DNA of 64,000 nucleotides. Source: Rhodanobacter sp. Lineage in GTDB: Bacteria; Pseudomonadota; Gammaproteobacteria; Xanthomonadales; Rhodanobacteraceae. Position numbers and translations under genes: made by a program. The notes beneath the pieces were generated by a model. That model saw only the letters and a list, made by a program, of their open reading frames with translations, did not search any database and had not been told where the DNA came from. The DNA is taken from positions 1-64,000 of the forward strand of contig JANJTA010000038.1 of NCBI GenBank assembly GCA_024711345.1. Direction: 5' to 3'. Positions within the stretch are counted from its first letter, which is position 1. Every line of letters begins with the position of its first letter. Of the stretch, positions 35,842 to 44,961 are shown one piece after another.

Positions 35842-36624
35842 GTGGCAGAGTTTTCGCTACCCAAGAATTCCAAGATCCAGCCGGGCAAGCACTGGCCGGC
35901 GAAGGACGCGAAGAAGCCGCGCACCTTCCGCATCTACCGCTGGAGTCCGGACGACGACCAGAACCCGCGCATCGACACCTACGAGGTCGACTTGGCCGCG
36001 TGCGGTCCGATGGTCCTGGACGCGCTGCTGAAGATCAAGAACGAGATCGACCCCACGCTCACCTTGCGCCGCTCCTGCCGCGAGGGCATCTGCGGGTCGT
36101 GCGCGATGAACATCGACGGCACCAACACGCTGGCGTGCATCTGCGCGATCGACAAGGTGGCCGCGGGCGACGTGAAGATCTACCCGCTGCCGCACATGCC
36201 GGTGGTGAAGGATCTGGTGCCCGACCTCACCCACTTCTACGCCCAGTACGCCTCGATCAAGCCGTGGATCCGCACGCAGAGCGCGGTGCCCGACAAGGAG
36301 CGCCTGCAGTCGCCGGAAGACCGCAAGAAGCTCGACGGCCTGTACGAGTGCATCCTGTGCGCCTGCTGCTCCACCAGCTGCCCGAGCTACTGGTGGAATG
36401 GCGACAAGTACCTGGGCCCGGCGATTCTGCTGCAGGCCCAGCGCTGGATCGTCGACTCGCGCGACGAAGCCACCGGCGAGCGCCTGGACGACCTGGAAGA
36501 CCCGTTCAAGCTCTACCGCTGCCACACCATCATGAACTGCACGCGCACCTGCCCGAAGGGCCTCAACCCGGCCAAGGCGATTGCGGAGATCAAGAAGCTG
36601 ATGGTGGAGCGCCGCTCGGCCTGA
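35842..36624 (+). CDS. sdhB: Succinate dehydrogenase iron-sulphur subunit
   Basis: Transfers electrons from FAD to quinone through three clusters. The 260-residue protein has the [2Fe-2S] site (C79, C84, C87, C99), the [4Fe-4S] and [3Fe-4S] sites ([11 protein letters not shown] at about 170-180, and [14 protein letters not shown] near 222-236). The start is GTG with GGAGAG before it. A hairpin 25 bases past the stop may end the sdhCDAB transcript. Confidence 0.97.
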   Translation: MAEFSLPKNSKIQPGKHWPAKDAKKPRTFRIYRWSPDDDQNPRIDTYEVDLAACGPMVLDALLKIKNEIDPTLTLRRSCREGICGSCAMNIDGTNTLACICAIDKVAAGDVKIYPLPHMPVVKDLVPDLTHFYAQYASIKPWIRTQSAVPDKERLQSPEDRKKLDGLYECILCACCSTSCPSYWWNGDKYLGPAILLQAQRWIVDSRDEATGERLDDLEDPFKLYRCHTIMNCTRTCPKGLNPAKAIAEIKKLMVERRSA

Positions 36625-36648
36625 TCACGCTGCCACGTTCCGCACGCG

Positions 36649-36671
36649 ACAGGCCGCCATGCGCGGCCTGT
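36649..36671 (+). terminator. Hairpin after sdhB
   Basis: A perfect 9-bp stem, ACAGGCCGC with GCGGCCTGT, and a 5-base loop lie between sdhB and sdhE. Only TGCGTTCT follows, so it may act as a weak terminator or mRNA 3' stabiliser rather than a full stop. Confidence 0.5.
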
Positions 36672-36704
36672 TGCGTTCTGGCGCAGCGGCTACACTTCGC
36701 ATGC

Positions 36705-36977
36705 ATGGACAACGACCGAGCCACCGTGATGGACGAAGCACGCATCAAGCGCCTGCGCTGGCGCGCCCGCCGCGGCACCCGCGAGCTGGACGCCCTGTTT
36801 GGCGGCTGGCTGGACGAGCGCTTTGCCGGCGCCGACGAAGCGCAGCGGCAGGCGTTCGACCAACTGCTCGACGTGCAGGACCCGGACCTGTGGGACTGGG
36901 TGATGGGCCATGCGCGTCCGCCGCGCGCGGACTGGCAGGCGATCATCGATGACATCCGCGCCCGCCATCGGCTTTGA
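36705..36977 (+). CDS. sdhE: FAD assembly factor SdhE
   Basis: A 90-residue helical protein that promotes covalent attachment of FAD to SdhA; bacterial counterpart of SDHAF2. The conserved surface motif RRGTRELD (RGxxE) and DPDLWDWVMGH are present. It follows sdhB by 80 bases and overlaps ygfX by 29 bases. An ATG eight codons later is an alternative start. Confidence 0.94.
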   Translation: MDNDRATVMDEARIKRLRWRARRGTRELDALFGGWLDERFAGADEAQRQAFDQLLDVQDPDLWDWVMGHARPPRADWQAIIDDIRARHRL

Positions 36978-37386
36978 GTACCGGCCGTCGCGATGGCTGC
37001 GGCGCATCTTGGTGGTGGTCGCGGCGCTGGCCATGCTGGCGGTGGCGCTGAGCGCGCTGCCCGTGTGGCTGCAACCGCTGCTGGCGCTGCTGGTGCTGCT
37101 GGCGACCTGGCGGACGCTGCGCCGCCTGGCCGGTGGCCCGGTGGTGGCGGCCGGCTGGAGCGCCGGGCATGCCTGGACCTTGCATCTGCGCGACCATGCC
37201 GACGTGCCAGCCACGCTGGCCTCGTTCCGTGTGCTCGGCGCCTTCGTGCTGCTGCGCCTGCAGACGGCGGAGCGGGGCGTGCAGGTGCTGCTGCTGGCGC
37301 CGGACAACAGCGACGCGGACATCCGCCGGCGCCTGCGCATGCGCCTGGCCACGGTGCAGCCGGGCGAGGCGTTGCCGCGGCTGTGA
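36949..37386 (+). CDS. ygfX: YgfX/CptA family membrane protein
   Basis: A 145-residue protein with two membrane helices (about residues 18-36 and 38-52) and a C-terminal cytoplasmic domain. It resembles YgfX, which is commonly encoded directly after sdhE. The start IGFEYRPSRWLRR and the YgfX-like LRLQTAERGVQVLLLAPDN support this. The exact role is not settled. It overlaps sdhE, so the pair should be co-translated. Confidence 0.75.
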   Translation: MTSAPAIGFEYRPSRWLRRILVVVAALAMLAVALSALPVWLQPLLALLVLLATWRTLRRLAGGPVVAAGWSAGHAWTLHLRDHADVPATLASFRVLGAFVLLRLQTAERGVQVLLLAPDNSDADIRRRLRMRLATVQPGEALPRL

Positions 37387-37484
37387 GCGGCCGGCAACTT
37401 TGCCGCCGCAGCACGGTCCGAGCGAATGCCCGATAATGGGCGACCGGGCGGCCCGCCCTGCGATTCCCCACAAGCGACCCGCCC

Positions 37485-38726
37485 ATGTTTCGACCGCTCG
37501 AACTGTTCATCGGCCTGCGCTATACCCGCGCCAAGCGGCGCAACCAGTTCATCTCCTTCATCTCCACCGTGTCGATCGTGTGCATCGCGATCAGCGTGAT
37601 CGCGCTGATCACGGTGATGTCGGTGATGAACGGCTTCGACTACCAGATGCGTTCGCGCATCCTCGGCGCGATCTCGCACGCCACCGTGTCCGGCATCGGC
37701 GAGAGCGTGCAGGACTGGCCGCGCGCGCTGCAGATCGCCGAGGCCAACCCGCACGTGCTGGGCGCCGCGCCGTACGTGGAGAGCGAGGCGATGCTGCTGG
37801 CCCGGCGCTCCAGCGGCGCGCTGGTGCGCGGCATCGATCCGGCGCAGGAACCGAAGGTCGTCGACATCGACAAGCACATGCTCGACGGCAAGCTCGGCGA
37901 GCTGACCCCGGGCAGCTGGAACATCGTGCTGGGCCGCGAGCTGGCGATGACGCTCGGCGTCACCGTGGGCGACCGCGTCACCATGGCGGTGCAGCAGCTG
38001 CGCGCCACGCCGATGGGCAGCGTGCCGCGCATGCGCAGCTTCCACGTGGTGGGCACGTTCGAGCTGGGCATGGAGCAGTTCGACTCCGGCCTGGCCCTGG
38101 TCAACATGAGCGACGCCGAGAAGCTCAACGACTTGAGCGGCCCGACCGGCATCCGCCTGAAGCTCGACGACCTGTTCAACGCCCGCCCGGTCGCGCGCGA
38201 GCTGGCCGACCAGCTGGGCCAGGTCTACCGCGTGCAGACCTGGATGGACACCAACGCGAACCTGTTCGCCGCGCTGTCGATGGAAAAGATGGTGATGTTC
38301 ATCATCCTGTCGCTGATCATCCTGGTCGCGGTGATCAACCTGATCTCGATGCTGATGATGCTGGTCACCGACAAGCAGGCCGACATCGCGATCCTGCGCA
38401 CGCTCGGCGCCACCCCGCGCAGCATCATGGGCATGTTCATGGTGCAGGGCGTGCTGGTGGGCTTCGTCGGCATCGGCTTCGGCGTGGGCTTCGGCTCGCT
38501 GCTGTCGTGGAAGCTGCCGGGCATCATCAAGTGGATCGAGCACACCTTCCACGTCACCTTCCTGTCGCCGGACGTCTACTACATCAGCGAGGTGCCGAGC
38601 CGGCTCGACTGGCACGACGTGGGCTGGACTGCGCTGCTGACCTTCACCTTCTCGCTGCTGGCCACCCTCTATCCCGCCTGGCGCGCTTCGCGCACGCAGC
38701 CGGCGCAGGCGCTGCGCTATGAATAA
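37485..38726 (+). CDS. lolC: Lipoprotein-releasing permease LolC/LolE
   Basis: The membrane subunit of the LolCDE ABC transporter that extracts lipoproteins from the inner membrane. The 413-residue protein has the N-terminal [20 protein letters not shown] motif, four membrane segments and a large periplasmic domain. Only one lolC/lolE-type gene is present here, so the complex may be a homodimer of this subunit with LolD. An 8-base overlap with lolD indicates coupling. Confidence 0.94.
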   Translation: MFRPLELFIGLRYTRAKRRNQFISFISTVSIVCIAISVIALITVMSVMNGFDYQMRSRILGAISHATVSGIGESVQDWPRALQIAEANPHVLGAAPYVESEAMLLARRSSGALVRGIDPAQEPKVVDIDKHMLDGKLGELTPGSWNIVLGRELAMTLGVTVGDRVTMAVQQLRATPMGSVPRMRSFHVVGTFELGMEQFDSGLALVNMSDAEKLNDLSGPTGIRLKLDDLFNARPVARELADQLGQVYRVQTWMDTNANLFAALSMEKMVMFIILSLIILVAVINLISMLMMLVTDKQADIAILRTLGATPRSIMGMFMVQGVLVGFVGIGFGVGFGSLLSWKLPGIIKWIEHTFHVTFLSPDVYYISEVPSRLDWHDVGWTALLTFTFSLLATLYPAWRASRTQPAQALRYE

Positions 38727-39432
38727 GGCCGTGATGAAACCCGCTACCGAACACGTGCTGCGCGCCAGCGGCGTCGCCAAGACCTACGCCGAAGGCGGCC
38801 TGCGCACCGAGGTGCTGAGCAACGTCAGTTTCACCCTGAAGCGCGGCGAGACGATGGCGATCGTCGGCGCCTCCGGCTCGGGCAAGAGCACCCTGCTGCA
38901 CATCATCGGCGGGCTCGACACGCTGACCGCCGGCGAAGTGGAAGTCGACGGCCGCGTGCTGTCGAAGCTGTCCGACGCCGAACGCGGCCGCGTGCGCAAC
39001 CGCTCGCTCGGCTTCATCTACCAGTTCCACCACCTGCTGCCGGAATTCACCGCGCTGGAGAACGTGTGCATGCCGCTGCTGATCCGCGGCACCGCGATCG
39101 CCGAGGCGCAGCGGCAGGCCACCGCGCTGCTGGAGCGGGTCGGCCTGGGCGGGCGCATCCAGCACAAACCGTCCGAACTGTCCGGCGGCGAGCGCCAGCG
39201 CTGCGCGGTGGCGCGCGCGCTGGTGACCAGGCCGGCCTGCGTGCTCGGCGACGAACCCACCGGCAACCTCGACGAGGGCAACGCCGCGCAGGTCTACGCG
39301 CTGATGCTGGAACTCAATCGCGAGATCGGCACCAGCTTCGTGCTGGTTACCCACGACCCGCAGCTGGCGGCGAAGATGGACCGCACCCTGGTGCTGCACA
39401 ACGGCGTGCTGCAGGAACACCCGCAAGCCTGA
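38719..39432 (+). CDS. lolD: Lipoprotein-releasing ATPase LolD
   Basis: The ATPase of the Lol system, 237 residues. Walker A is [11 protein letters not shown] (50-60), the LolD-specific [21 protein letters not shown] follows, the signature is LSGGERQR and Walker B is [13 protein letters not shown]. It overlaps lolC. The 3' side carries a repeat with a strong inverted structure. Confidence 0.96.
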   Translation: MNKAVMKPATEHVLRASGVAKTYAEGGLRTEVLSNVSFTLKRGETMAIVGASGSGKSTLLHIIGGLDTLTAGEVEVDGRVLSKLSDAERGRVRNRSLGFIYQFHHLLPEFTALENVCMPLLIRGTAIAEAQRQATALLERVGLGGRIQHKPSELSGGERQRCAVARALVTRPACVLGDEPTGNLDEGNAAQVYALMLELNREIGTSFVLVTHDPQLAAKMDRTLVLHNGVLQEHPQA

Positions 39433-39434
39433 GG

Positions 39435-39499
39435 CTCCCCTCCCTCTGTTTGTCCCAAAGGGGACTTCCTTCGGTCGCAGGGGAGACTGGGAGGGGGTG
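39435..39499. repeat. Extragenic inverted repeat, family A copy 1
   Basis: CCCCTCCC ... AAAGGGGACTTCCTTCGGTCGCAGGGGAGACTGGGAGGGG directly after lolD. The core GGGACTTCCTTCGGTCGCAGGGGA recurs at 59218-59241. The GC-rich arms can pair (CCCCTCCC with GGGAGGGG), so it may serve as a terminator. Confidence 0.75.
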
Positions 39500-39665
39500 G
39501 CGCCGGGTGACAAGGAAGATCAAGAGCTGACCCCGCCCCGACCGCCCTCGGCTGCGCAGGGAGCGTGGCATGCACTTTCCGGCGGGCGCCTACGCGTTTT
39601 TCATCCGCGTCGCCGCGCGCGCCACGTTAGGCTCGGCTTCTTCCAGGAAGGGACGGGCCGGCGGC

Positions 39666-41966
39666 ATGGGGCGAACGACGGCGATCATCGCGGCACCGGC
39701 CTTGCTGGCCGGCGTGCTGCTGGTGCAATGGTTGCCGCGCTTGCCACCGTCCTGGTGCCTGGTCCTGCTCCTGCTGGTGGCGGCAGGGCTGGCCTGGCGC
39801 TGCCCACGCTGGCGCTGGCTGGCGTGGCTGCTCGCCGGCATCGCCTGGGCGGCCTGGCGTGGCGGCCTGGCGATGGACGCGCGCCTGCCGCGGGCGCTGG
39901 ATGGGCGCGATCTGGCGGTCGTCGGCACGATCGCCGAACTGCCGCTGGCGCAGCCGGACGCCAGCCGCTTCACCTTGCGGGTGGAGCAGGCCACCCTGGA
40001 CGGCCAGCCGGTCGCGCTGCGCGGCCGCGTCACCGTGGCCTGGTACGAGGATGCGCCGGCGCTGCGGCCATGCGCGCGCTGGCGGTTGTCGCTGCGCCTG
40101 AAGCGGCCGCGCGGGCTGCTCGACCCCGGCGGCGCCGACAGCGAGCGTTCGGCGCTGGAGCGCGGCATCGTCGCCACCGGCTACGTCCGCGACGACCCGG
40201 ACAACGCGCCGCTGGCCGGCCCGCGCTGGTGCGTCGACGGCGTGCGCGACGCGGTCGCCCGCGGCATCGCGGCACGCGTGCGCGACCGGCATGACGCGGC
40301 GCTGCTGCAGGCGTTCACGGTCGGCGACACGCGCGGGCTGCAGCAGCGTGACTGGGCGGTGGCGCGGGCGAACGGCGTATCCCACCTGATTGCGATTTCC
40401 GGCTTCCACGTCGGCGTGGCGGCGGTGTTCGGGGTGGGGCTGGCCTGGCTGGCTTACGCGTTGTGGCCGCGGCTGGGGTTGCGCCTGCCGCGGCCGCAGG
40501 CGCAGGCCGCGGCGGCGCTGCTGGTGGCTGCGCTGTACAGCGCGCTGGCCGGCTTCGGCCTGCCCACGGTGCGTACCCTGCTGATGATTGCGGTGGTGAC
40601 GCTGGCGCGCTGCCGCCGTCGCGGCGCGAGCGGCGCGCAGTCGCTGGCGCTGGCGCTGATCGCGATCCTGCTGGCCGATCCGCTGGCCGTGCTGGCGGCC
40701 GGCTTCTGGCTCTCGTTCGTGGGCGTGGCGTTCCTGATGCTGTGCCTGCAATCGCGCGGCCGCGGCCTGCGCGCGTTCCTGCATGAGTTGTCGGCCGGGC
40801 AGCTGCTGATGACGGTGGCGCTGCTGCCGCTGACCCTGTGGTTCTTCGGCCAGGCCTCGCTGGTGGGCGCGCTGTCCAACCTGGTGGCGGTGCCCGTGGT
40901 CAGCTTCGTGATCGTGCCCTGCGCGCTGGCCGGCATGCTGCTGCTCGGCCTGTGCCCGCCGCTGGCTGCGCCGGTGCTGTGGCTGGCGGCGTGGATCGCG
41001 CACGCGCAATGGTGGCTGCTGGAGCAGATGGCCGCGTGGCCCGGTGCGCAGTGGTACCTGCCGGCGGTGCAGGCGCATGCGCTGCTGCTGGCCGTGCTCG
41101 GCGCGCTGTGGCTGTTCCTGCCGCGTGGCGTGCCGCTGCGTTGGCTCGGCCTGTTGCTGTTCCTGCCGCTGCTGCGGCCACCGAACCCGTCGCCGCCGGA
41201 AGGCGCGTTCAAGGCGTGGGTGCTCGACGTGGGGCAGGGCCTGTCGGTGCTGCTGCGCACCCGCGACCACGTGCTGGTGTACGACGCCGGCGCGCGCTAT
41301 CCGTCCGGCTTCGACCTGGGCGAGGCGGTGGTGTTGCCGTCGATCCACGCGCTGGGCCTGGACCGGGTCGACATGCTGATGGTCAGTCATGGCGACAACG
41401 ACCACGCCGGCGGTGCCGAGGCGGTGGCGAAGGCGTTTCCGCGGGCGGCGCGCTACGCCGGCGAGCCGTCGCGGCTACACGTGCCGATGCAGCAATGCGT
41501 GGCCGGTCAGGCGTGGCAGTGGGATGGCGTGCGCTTCCGCGTGCTGAACCCGGCGCCCGGCGCCGGCGACCGCGACAACGACAGCTCCTGCGTGCTGCTG
41601 GTCGAGAGCGGCGGTGGGCGCCTGCTGCTGACCGGCGACATCAGCGCCGCGGCGGAGCCGTCGGTGGCGGCGGCGCTCGGCCCCGGGCCGGCGCCGGTGC
41701 TGCTGGTGCCGCACCACGGCAGCGGGAGCTCATCCAGCGCCGCCTTCATCGCCGCGGTGCGGCCGCGCCTGGCGCTGGTGTCGGCAGGCTGGCGCAACCG
41801 CTTCGGCCACCCCAGGGCGCAGGTGCTGGCGCGCTACGCCGAGGCGCAGGTGCCGCTGTTCGACACGGCCCGGCAGGGCGCGATGGCGCTGGATTTCCCC
41901 GCCGACGCCCCGCCGCGGCGCGAACCGGGCTGGCGCCAGCGGCAGGCGCGCTACTGGCGCGAATGA
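39666..41966 (+). CDS. comEC: DNA uptake channel protein ComEC/Rec2
   Basis: The inner-membrane channel for single-stranded DNA in natural transformation. The 766-residue protein has an N-terminal DUF4131 domain, the Competence domain with many membrane helices (including SHLIAISGFHVGVAA and GLPTVRTLLMIAVVT) and a C-terminal metallo-beta-lactamase-like domain with MVSHGDNDHAGG (about 571-583). An in-frame ATG at 39570 is possible, but the family N-terminus begins near 39666. The gene keeps the neighbourhood comEC-exbB-exbD-msbA-lpxK known from Xanthomonadales. Confidence 0.93.
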   Translation: MGRTTAIIAAPALLAGVLLVQWLPRLPPSWCLVLLLLVAAGLAWRCPRWRWLAWLLAGIAWAAWRGGLAMDARLPRALDGRDLAVVGTIAELPLAQPDASRFTLRVEQATLDGQPVALRGRVTVAWYEDAPALRPCARWRLSLRLKRPRGLLDPGGADSERSALERGIVATGYVRDDPDNAPLAGPRWCVDGVRDAVARGIAARVRDRHDAALLQAFTVGDTRGLQQRDWAVARANGVSHLIAISGFHVGVAAVFGVGLAWLAYALWPRLGLRLPRPQAQAAAALLVAALYSALAGFGLPTVRTLLMIAVVTLARCRRRGASGAQSLALALIAILLADPLAVLAAGFWLSFVGVAFLMLCLQSRGRGLRAFLHELSAGQLLMTVALLPLTLWFFGQASLVGALSNLVAVPVVSFVIVPCALAGMLLLGLCPPLAAPVLWLAAWIAHAQWWLLEQMAAWPGAQWYLPAVQAHALLLAVLGALWLFLPRGVPLRWLGLLLFLPLLRPPNPSPPEGAFKAWVLDVGQGLSVLLRTRDHVLVYDAGARYPSGFDLGEAVVLPSIHALGLDRVDMLMVSHGDNDHAGGAEAVAKAFPRAARYAGEPSRLHVPMQQCVAGQAWQWDGVRFRVLNPAPGAGDRDNDSSCVLLVESGGGRLLLTGDISAAAEPSVAAALGPGPAPVLLVPHHGSGSSSSAAFIAAVRPRLALVSAGWRNRFGHPRAQVLARYAEAQVPLFDTARQGAMALDFPADAPPRREPGWRQRQARYWRE

Positions 41967-42058
41967 GCCGCGGCGGGGAATGCCACGCATGCCGCAGTAC
42001 GACGGGGCGACGCTGCTATCATGCGCGCTCCTGTCAGGTCGTGCGTCGGGGTCGAAAA

Positions 42059-42730
42059 GTGCTGGAAATTCTGCTGGCTGGCGGCTGGGCGCTGGCGCCC
42101 ATCCTGGTCTGCTCGGCGATTGCCCTGGCGATCGTGCTGGAGCGTTGCTGGACATTGCGCCGCAAGTCGGTGCTGCCACCGGGCCTGGGTGACGAGGTGC
42201 GCCAGTGGGCGCGCTCCGGCACACTCGACCCGAAGCATCTCGAGAACCTGGCCAGCGGCTCGCCGCTGGGCGAACTGCTGGCTTCCGCCCTGGTGGTACG
42301 CCGGCAGTCGCGCGAGCTGATCAAGGAGCGCATCGAGGACACCGGCCGGCACGTGGTGCACCGGATGGAACGCTACCTCAACACGCTCGGCACGATTGCG
42401 CTGATCGGCCCGCTGCTGGGTCTGTTCGGTACGGTGATCGGCCTGATCCGCATGTTCATGGAAGTGATGGCCGGCGGCATCGGCGATCCGGCGCGGATGG
42501 CCGGCGGCATCGGCGAGGCGCTGATCTGCACCGCCGCGGGCCTGACCGTGGCGATTCCCGCCTACGTGCTGCACCGCTACTTCCGCTCGCGCGTGGCCGG
42601 CTACCGGATGGAGATGGAGAAGCAGGCCACGGCGCTGCTCGACGACCTGACCCTGGCCCCCGCTGCCGCTGCCGCCGCCGCCGCGCCGGTGCGGCCGCGG
42701 CGCGCGCCGGCGACGCCGAGCGCGGGCTGA
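42059..42730 (+). CDS. exbB: ExbB/TolQ family proton channel protein
   Basis: A 223-residue MotA/TolQ/ExbB protein with three membrane helices. The conserved NTLGTIALIGPLLGLFGTVIGLIRMF region and GGIGEALICTAAGLTVAIPAYVLHRYF form the channel. The GTG at 42059 gives the expected short N-terminus (LEILLAGGWAL). It pairs with the next gene, exbD. No TonB lies nearby, so the energised partner is unknown. The Ala-rich tail is not conserved. Confidence 0.9.
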   Translation: MLEILLAGGWALAPILVCSAIALAIVLERCWTLRRKSVLPPGLGDEVRQWARSGTLDPKHLENLASGSPLGELLASALVVRRQSRELIKERIEDTGRHVVHRMERYLNTLGTIALIGPLLGLFGTVIGLIRMFMEVMAGGIGDPARMAGGIGEALICTAAGLTVAIPAYVLHRYFRSRVAGYRMEMEKQATALLDDLTLAPAAAAAAAAPVRPRRAPATPSAG

Positions 42731-42739
42731 GGCGCACCC

Positions 42740-43171
42740 ATGCGTATCGGCAACGACCGCCGCGGCGACGAGTTCGAGATCAACGTGATCCCGTTGATCG
42801 ACGTGCTGCTGACCCTGCTGATGTTCTTCGTGCTGACCAGCACGTTCATCCAGCACTCGCGCATGCAGGTCACCCTGCCGCAGGCGAGCACGCCGGACCG
42901 CGACCTGGACACGCAGGCGCTGACCATCATGATCGACCGCGACGGCCGCTTCTATGTCGGCAGCGACGAGGTGATGGGCGAGGGCATCGAGGCGCTGAAG
43001 CAGACCATCGCGCGCAATGCCGGCGACGACCGCGCGCGCCCGGTGACGATCCGTGCCGACGCGATGACGCCGAACCAGAACGTGGTCACTGCGATGGACG
43101 CGCTGGGCCAGCTCGGCTTCACCCGACTGTCGATCGCCACCACGCCGAGCAAGCCGGGTAACCAGCAGTGA
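42740..43171 (+). CDS. exbD: ExbD/TolR family proton channel protein
   Basis: A 143-residue partner of ExbB. It has one N-terminal membrane helix with the essential Asp in INVIPLIDVLLTLLMFFVLTS and a periplasmic domain ending DALGQLGFTRLSIATTPS. Start is nine bases after exbB; the stop overlaps the GTG of msbA. Confidence 0.93.
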   Translation: MRIGNDRRGDEFEINVIPLIDVLLTLLMFFVLTSTFIQHSRMQVTLPQASTPDRDLDTQALTIMIDRDGRFYVGSDEVMGEGIEALKQTIARNAGDDRARPVTIRADAMTPNQNVVTAMDALGQLGFTRLSIATTPSKPGNQQ

Positions 43172-44952
43172 ACAGCGGCAGGGTCGGCGTGTGGGATGCC
43201 GAAAGCCTGCGCATCTACGGGCGCCTGCTGGGCTACACCGGTCGCTACTGGCTGATCGGGCTGGTCACCCTGGCCGGCATGGCAGTGGACGGCGGCGGCC
43301 TGGTGGTGTTCACCAAGCTGCTGCAGCCGCTGATCGACAAGCTGTTTGCCGAGAAGGACGCGTACCTCATCTTCTGGATGCCGATCTGGATCATCGCGAT
43401 CTTCGCGGTGCGCGGCGTCGGCACCTTCGTCAGCAGCTACGGCGTGTCCTACATCGGGCGCAACGTGGTGCAGGCGATGCAGCACGACGTCTTTGCCGCC
43501 TACCTGCGCCTGCCGGCGGCGTTCTTCGGCGCCGAGGCCTCGGGCCACCAGGTGTCGCGCATCACCTACACCAGCGAACAGGTGGCCTCGGCCTCCACCG
43601 ATGCGGTGAAGATCGTGGTGACCGAAGGCGTCACCGTGGTCGGCTGCCTGTACGTGATGCTGTACTACAGCGCCTACCTGACCCTGGCCCTGCTGGTGAT
43701 GGTGCCGGCGATCGCGCTGATCGCCACCGTGGTCAGCCGGCGCTACCGGCAGATCAGCCGGCGCATCCAGGGCAGCATGGGTTCGGTCACCGGCACCGTG
43801 GAAGAGTCGGTGGGCGCGCATCGCGAGGTGCGCATCTACGGCGGCCAGCGGCACGAGTCGGACCGTTTCGACGTGGTCACGCAGCGCACCAAGCGCTTCA
43901 ACCTGAAGATCGCCGCCACCAATGCACTGTCCAGCACCGCGATCCAGACGGTGGCAGCCTGCGCGCTCGCCGCGCTGGTCTACCTGGGCACGCGGCCCGG
44001 GGTGATCGACAACATCTCGCCGGGCGTGTTCGTGGCGGTGCTCACCGCGATGGGCACCATGATGCCGTCGCTGAAGCGGCTCACTACGGTGCAGGCGAAC
44101 ATCCAGCGCGGCCTGTCCGCGGCCGCCGACCTGTTCGAGGTGATCGACATGGCGCCGGAGCTCGACCAGGGCTCGCGCGAGCTGGTGCGCACGCGCGGCG
44201 ACCTGCGCTTCGAGGACGTGCGGCTGACCTACCCGCGCAACGACTTCGAAGCCTTGCGCGGCGTCGACCTGCATTGCGCGCCCGGCACGGTGACCGCGCT
44301 GGTCGGGCGCTCCGGCAGCGGCAAGAGCAGCCTGGCCAGCCTGCTGCCGCGCTTCTACGAACCCAGCGGCGGACGCATCGTGCTGGACGGCGAGGACTAC
44401 CGCGATTACACGCTGGCCTCGCTGCGTCGGCAGATCGCCTGGGTCGGGCAGAGCGTGGTGCTGTTCGACGACACCGTGGCCAACAACATCGCCTACGGCG
44501 AGCTGGCCGGCGCCAGCGAGGCGGACATCGTCGCCGCCGCCGAGGCGGCCAACGCGATGGAGTTCATCGCGCGCATGCCGCAGGGCATCCACACGCCGAT
44601 CGGACAGAGCGGCAACACGCTGTCCGGCGGCCAGCGCCAGCGCATCGCGATCGCCCGCGCCATCCTCAAGAACGCGCCGATCCTGGTGCTGGACGAGGCC
44701 ACCAGCGCGCTCGACACCGAATCGGAGCAGCTGATCCAGCAGGCGCTGCAGCGGCTGATGCGCGACCGCACCACGCTGGTGATCGCGCACCGCCTGTCCA
44801 CCGTCGAGGGCGCCGACCAGATCGCGGTGATGGAGCAGGGCCGCATCATCGAGCGCGGCACCCACGCCGAGCTGATTGCGCTGAACGGCCAGTACGCCGC
44901 GCTGCACCGCATGCAGTTCCACGACCATGCCGTGAACCTCGGCAGCGATTGA
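43168..44952 (+). CDS. msbA: Lipid A flippase MsbA
   Basis: The ABC exporter that flips lipid A-core across the inner membrane. The 594-residue protein has six membrane helices and an ATPase domain with Walker A GRSGSGKSS (about 381), LSGGQRQR (about 485) and LVLDEATSALD. It starts at a GTG overlapping the exbD stop. Downstream lpxK, another lipid A gene, supports the assignment. Confidence 0.95.
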   Translation: MNSGRVGVWDAESLRIYGRLLGYTGRYWLIGLVTLAGMAVDGGGLVVFTKLLQPLIDKLFAEKDAYLIFWMPIWIIAIFAVRGVGTFVSSYGVSYIGRNVVQAMQHDVFAAYLRLPAAFFGAEASGHQVSRITYTSEQVASASTDAVKIVVTEGVTVVGCLYVMLYYSAYLTLALLVMVPAIALIATVVSRRYRQISRRIQGSMGSVTGTVEESVGAHREVRIYGGQRHESDRFDVVTQRTKRFNLKIAATNALSSTAIQTVAACALAALVYLGTRPGVIDNISPGVFVAVLTAMGTMMPSLKRLTTVQANIQRGLSAAADLFEVIDMAPELDQGSRELVRTRGDLRFEDVRLTYPRNDFEALRGVDLHCAPGTVTALVGRSGSGKSSLASLLPRFYEPSGGRIVLDGEDYRDYTLASLRRQIAWVGQSVVLFDDTVANNIAYGELAGASEADIVAAAEAANAMEFIARMPQGIHTPIGQSGNTLSGGQRQRIAIARAILKNAPILVLDEATSALDTESEQLIQQALQRLMRDRTTLVIAHRLSTVEGADQIAVMEQGRIIERGTHAELIALNGQYAALHRMQFHDHAVNLGSD

Positions 44953-44961
44953 GGGCCGCCC

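Noticed and set aside
36675-36700. Promoter for sdhE (TTGCGT...TACACT)
   Set aside because: The spacing between the two hexamers is only 14 bases, so it does not meet the usual 16-18 base rule. The -10-like TACACT alone is not enough.
36910-36948. Longer N-terminus for the YgfX-like protein
   Set aside because: The added residues are Arg-rich and come from the sdhE coding region; the ATG at 36949 fits the family.
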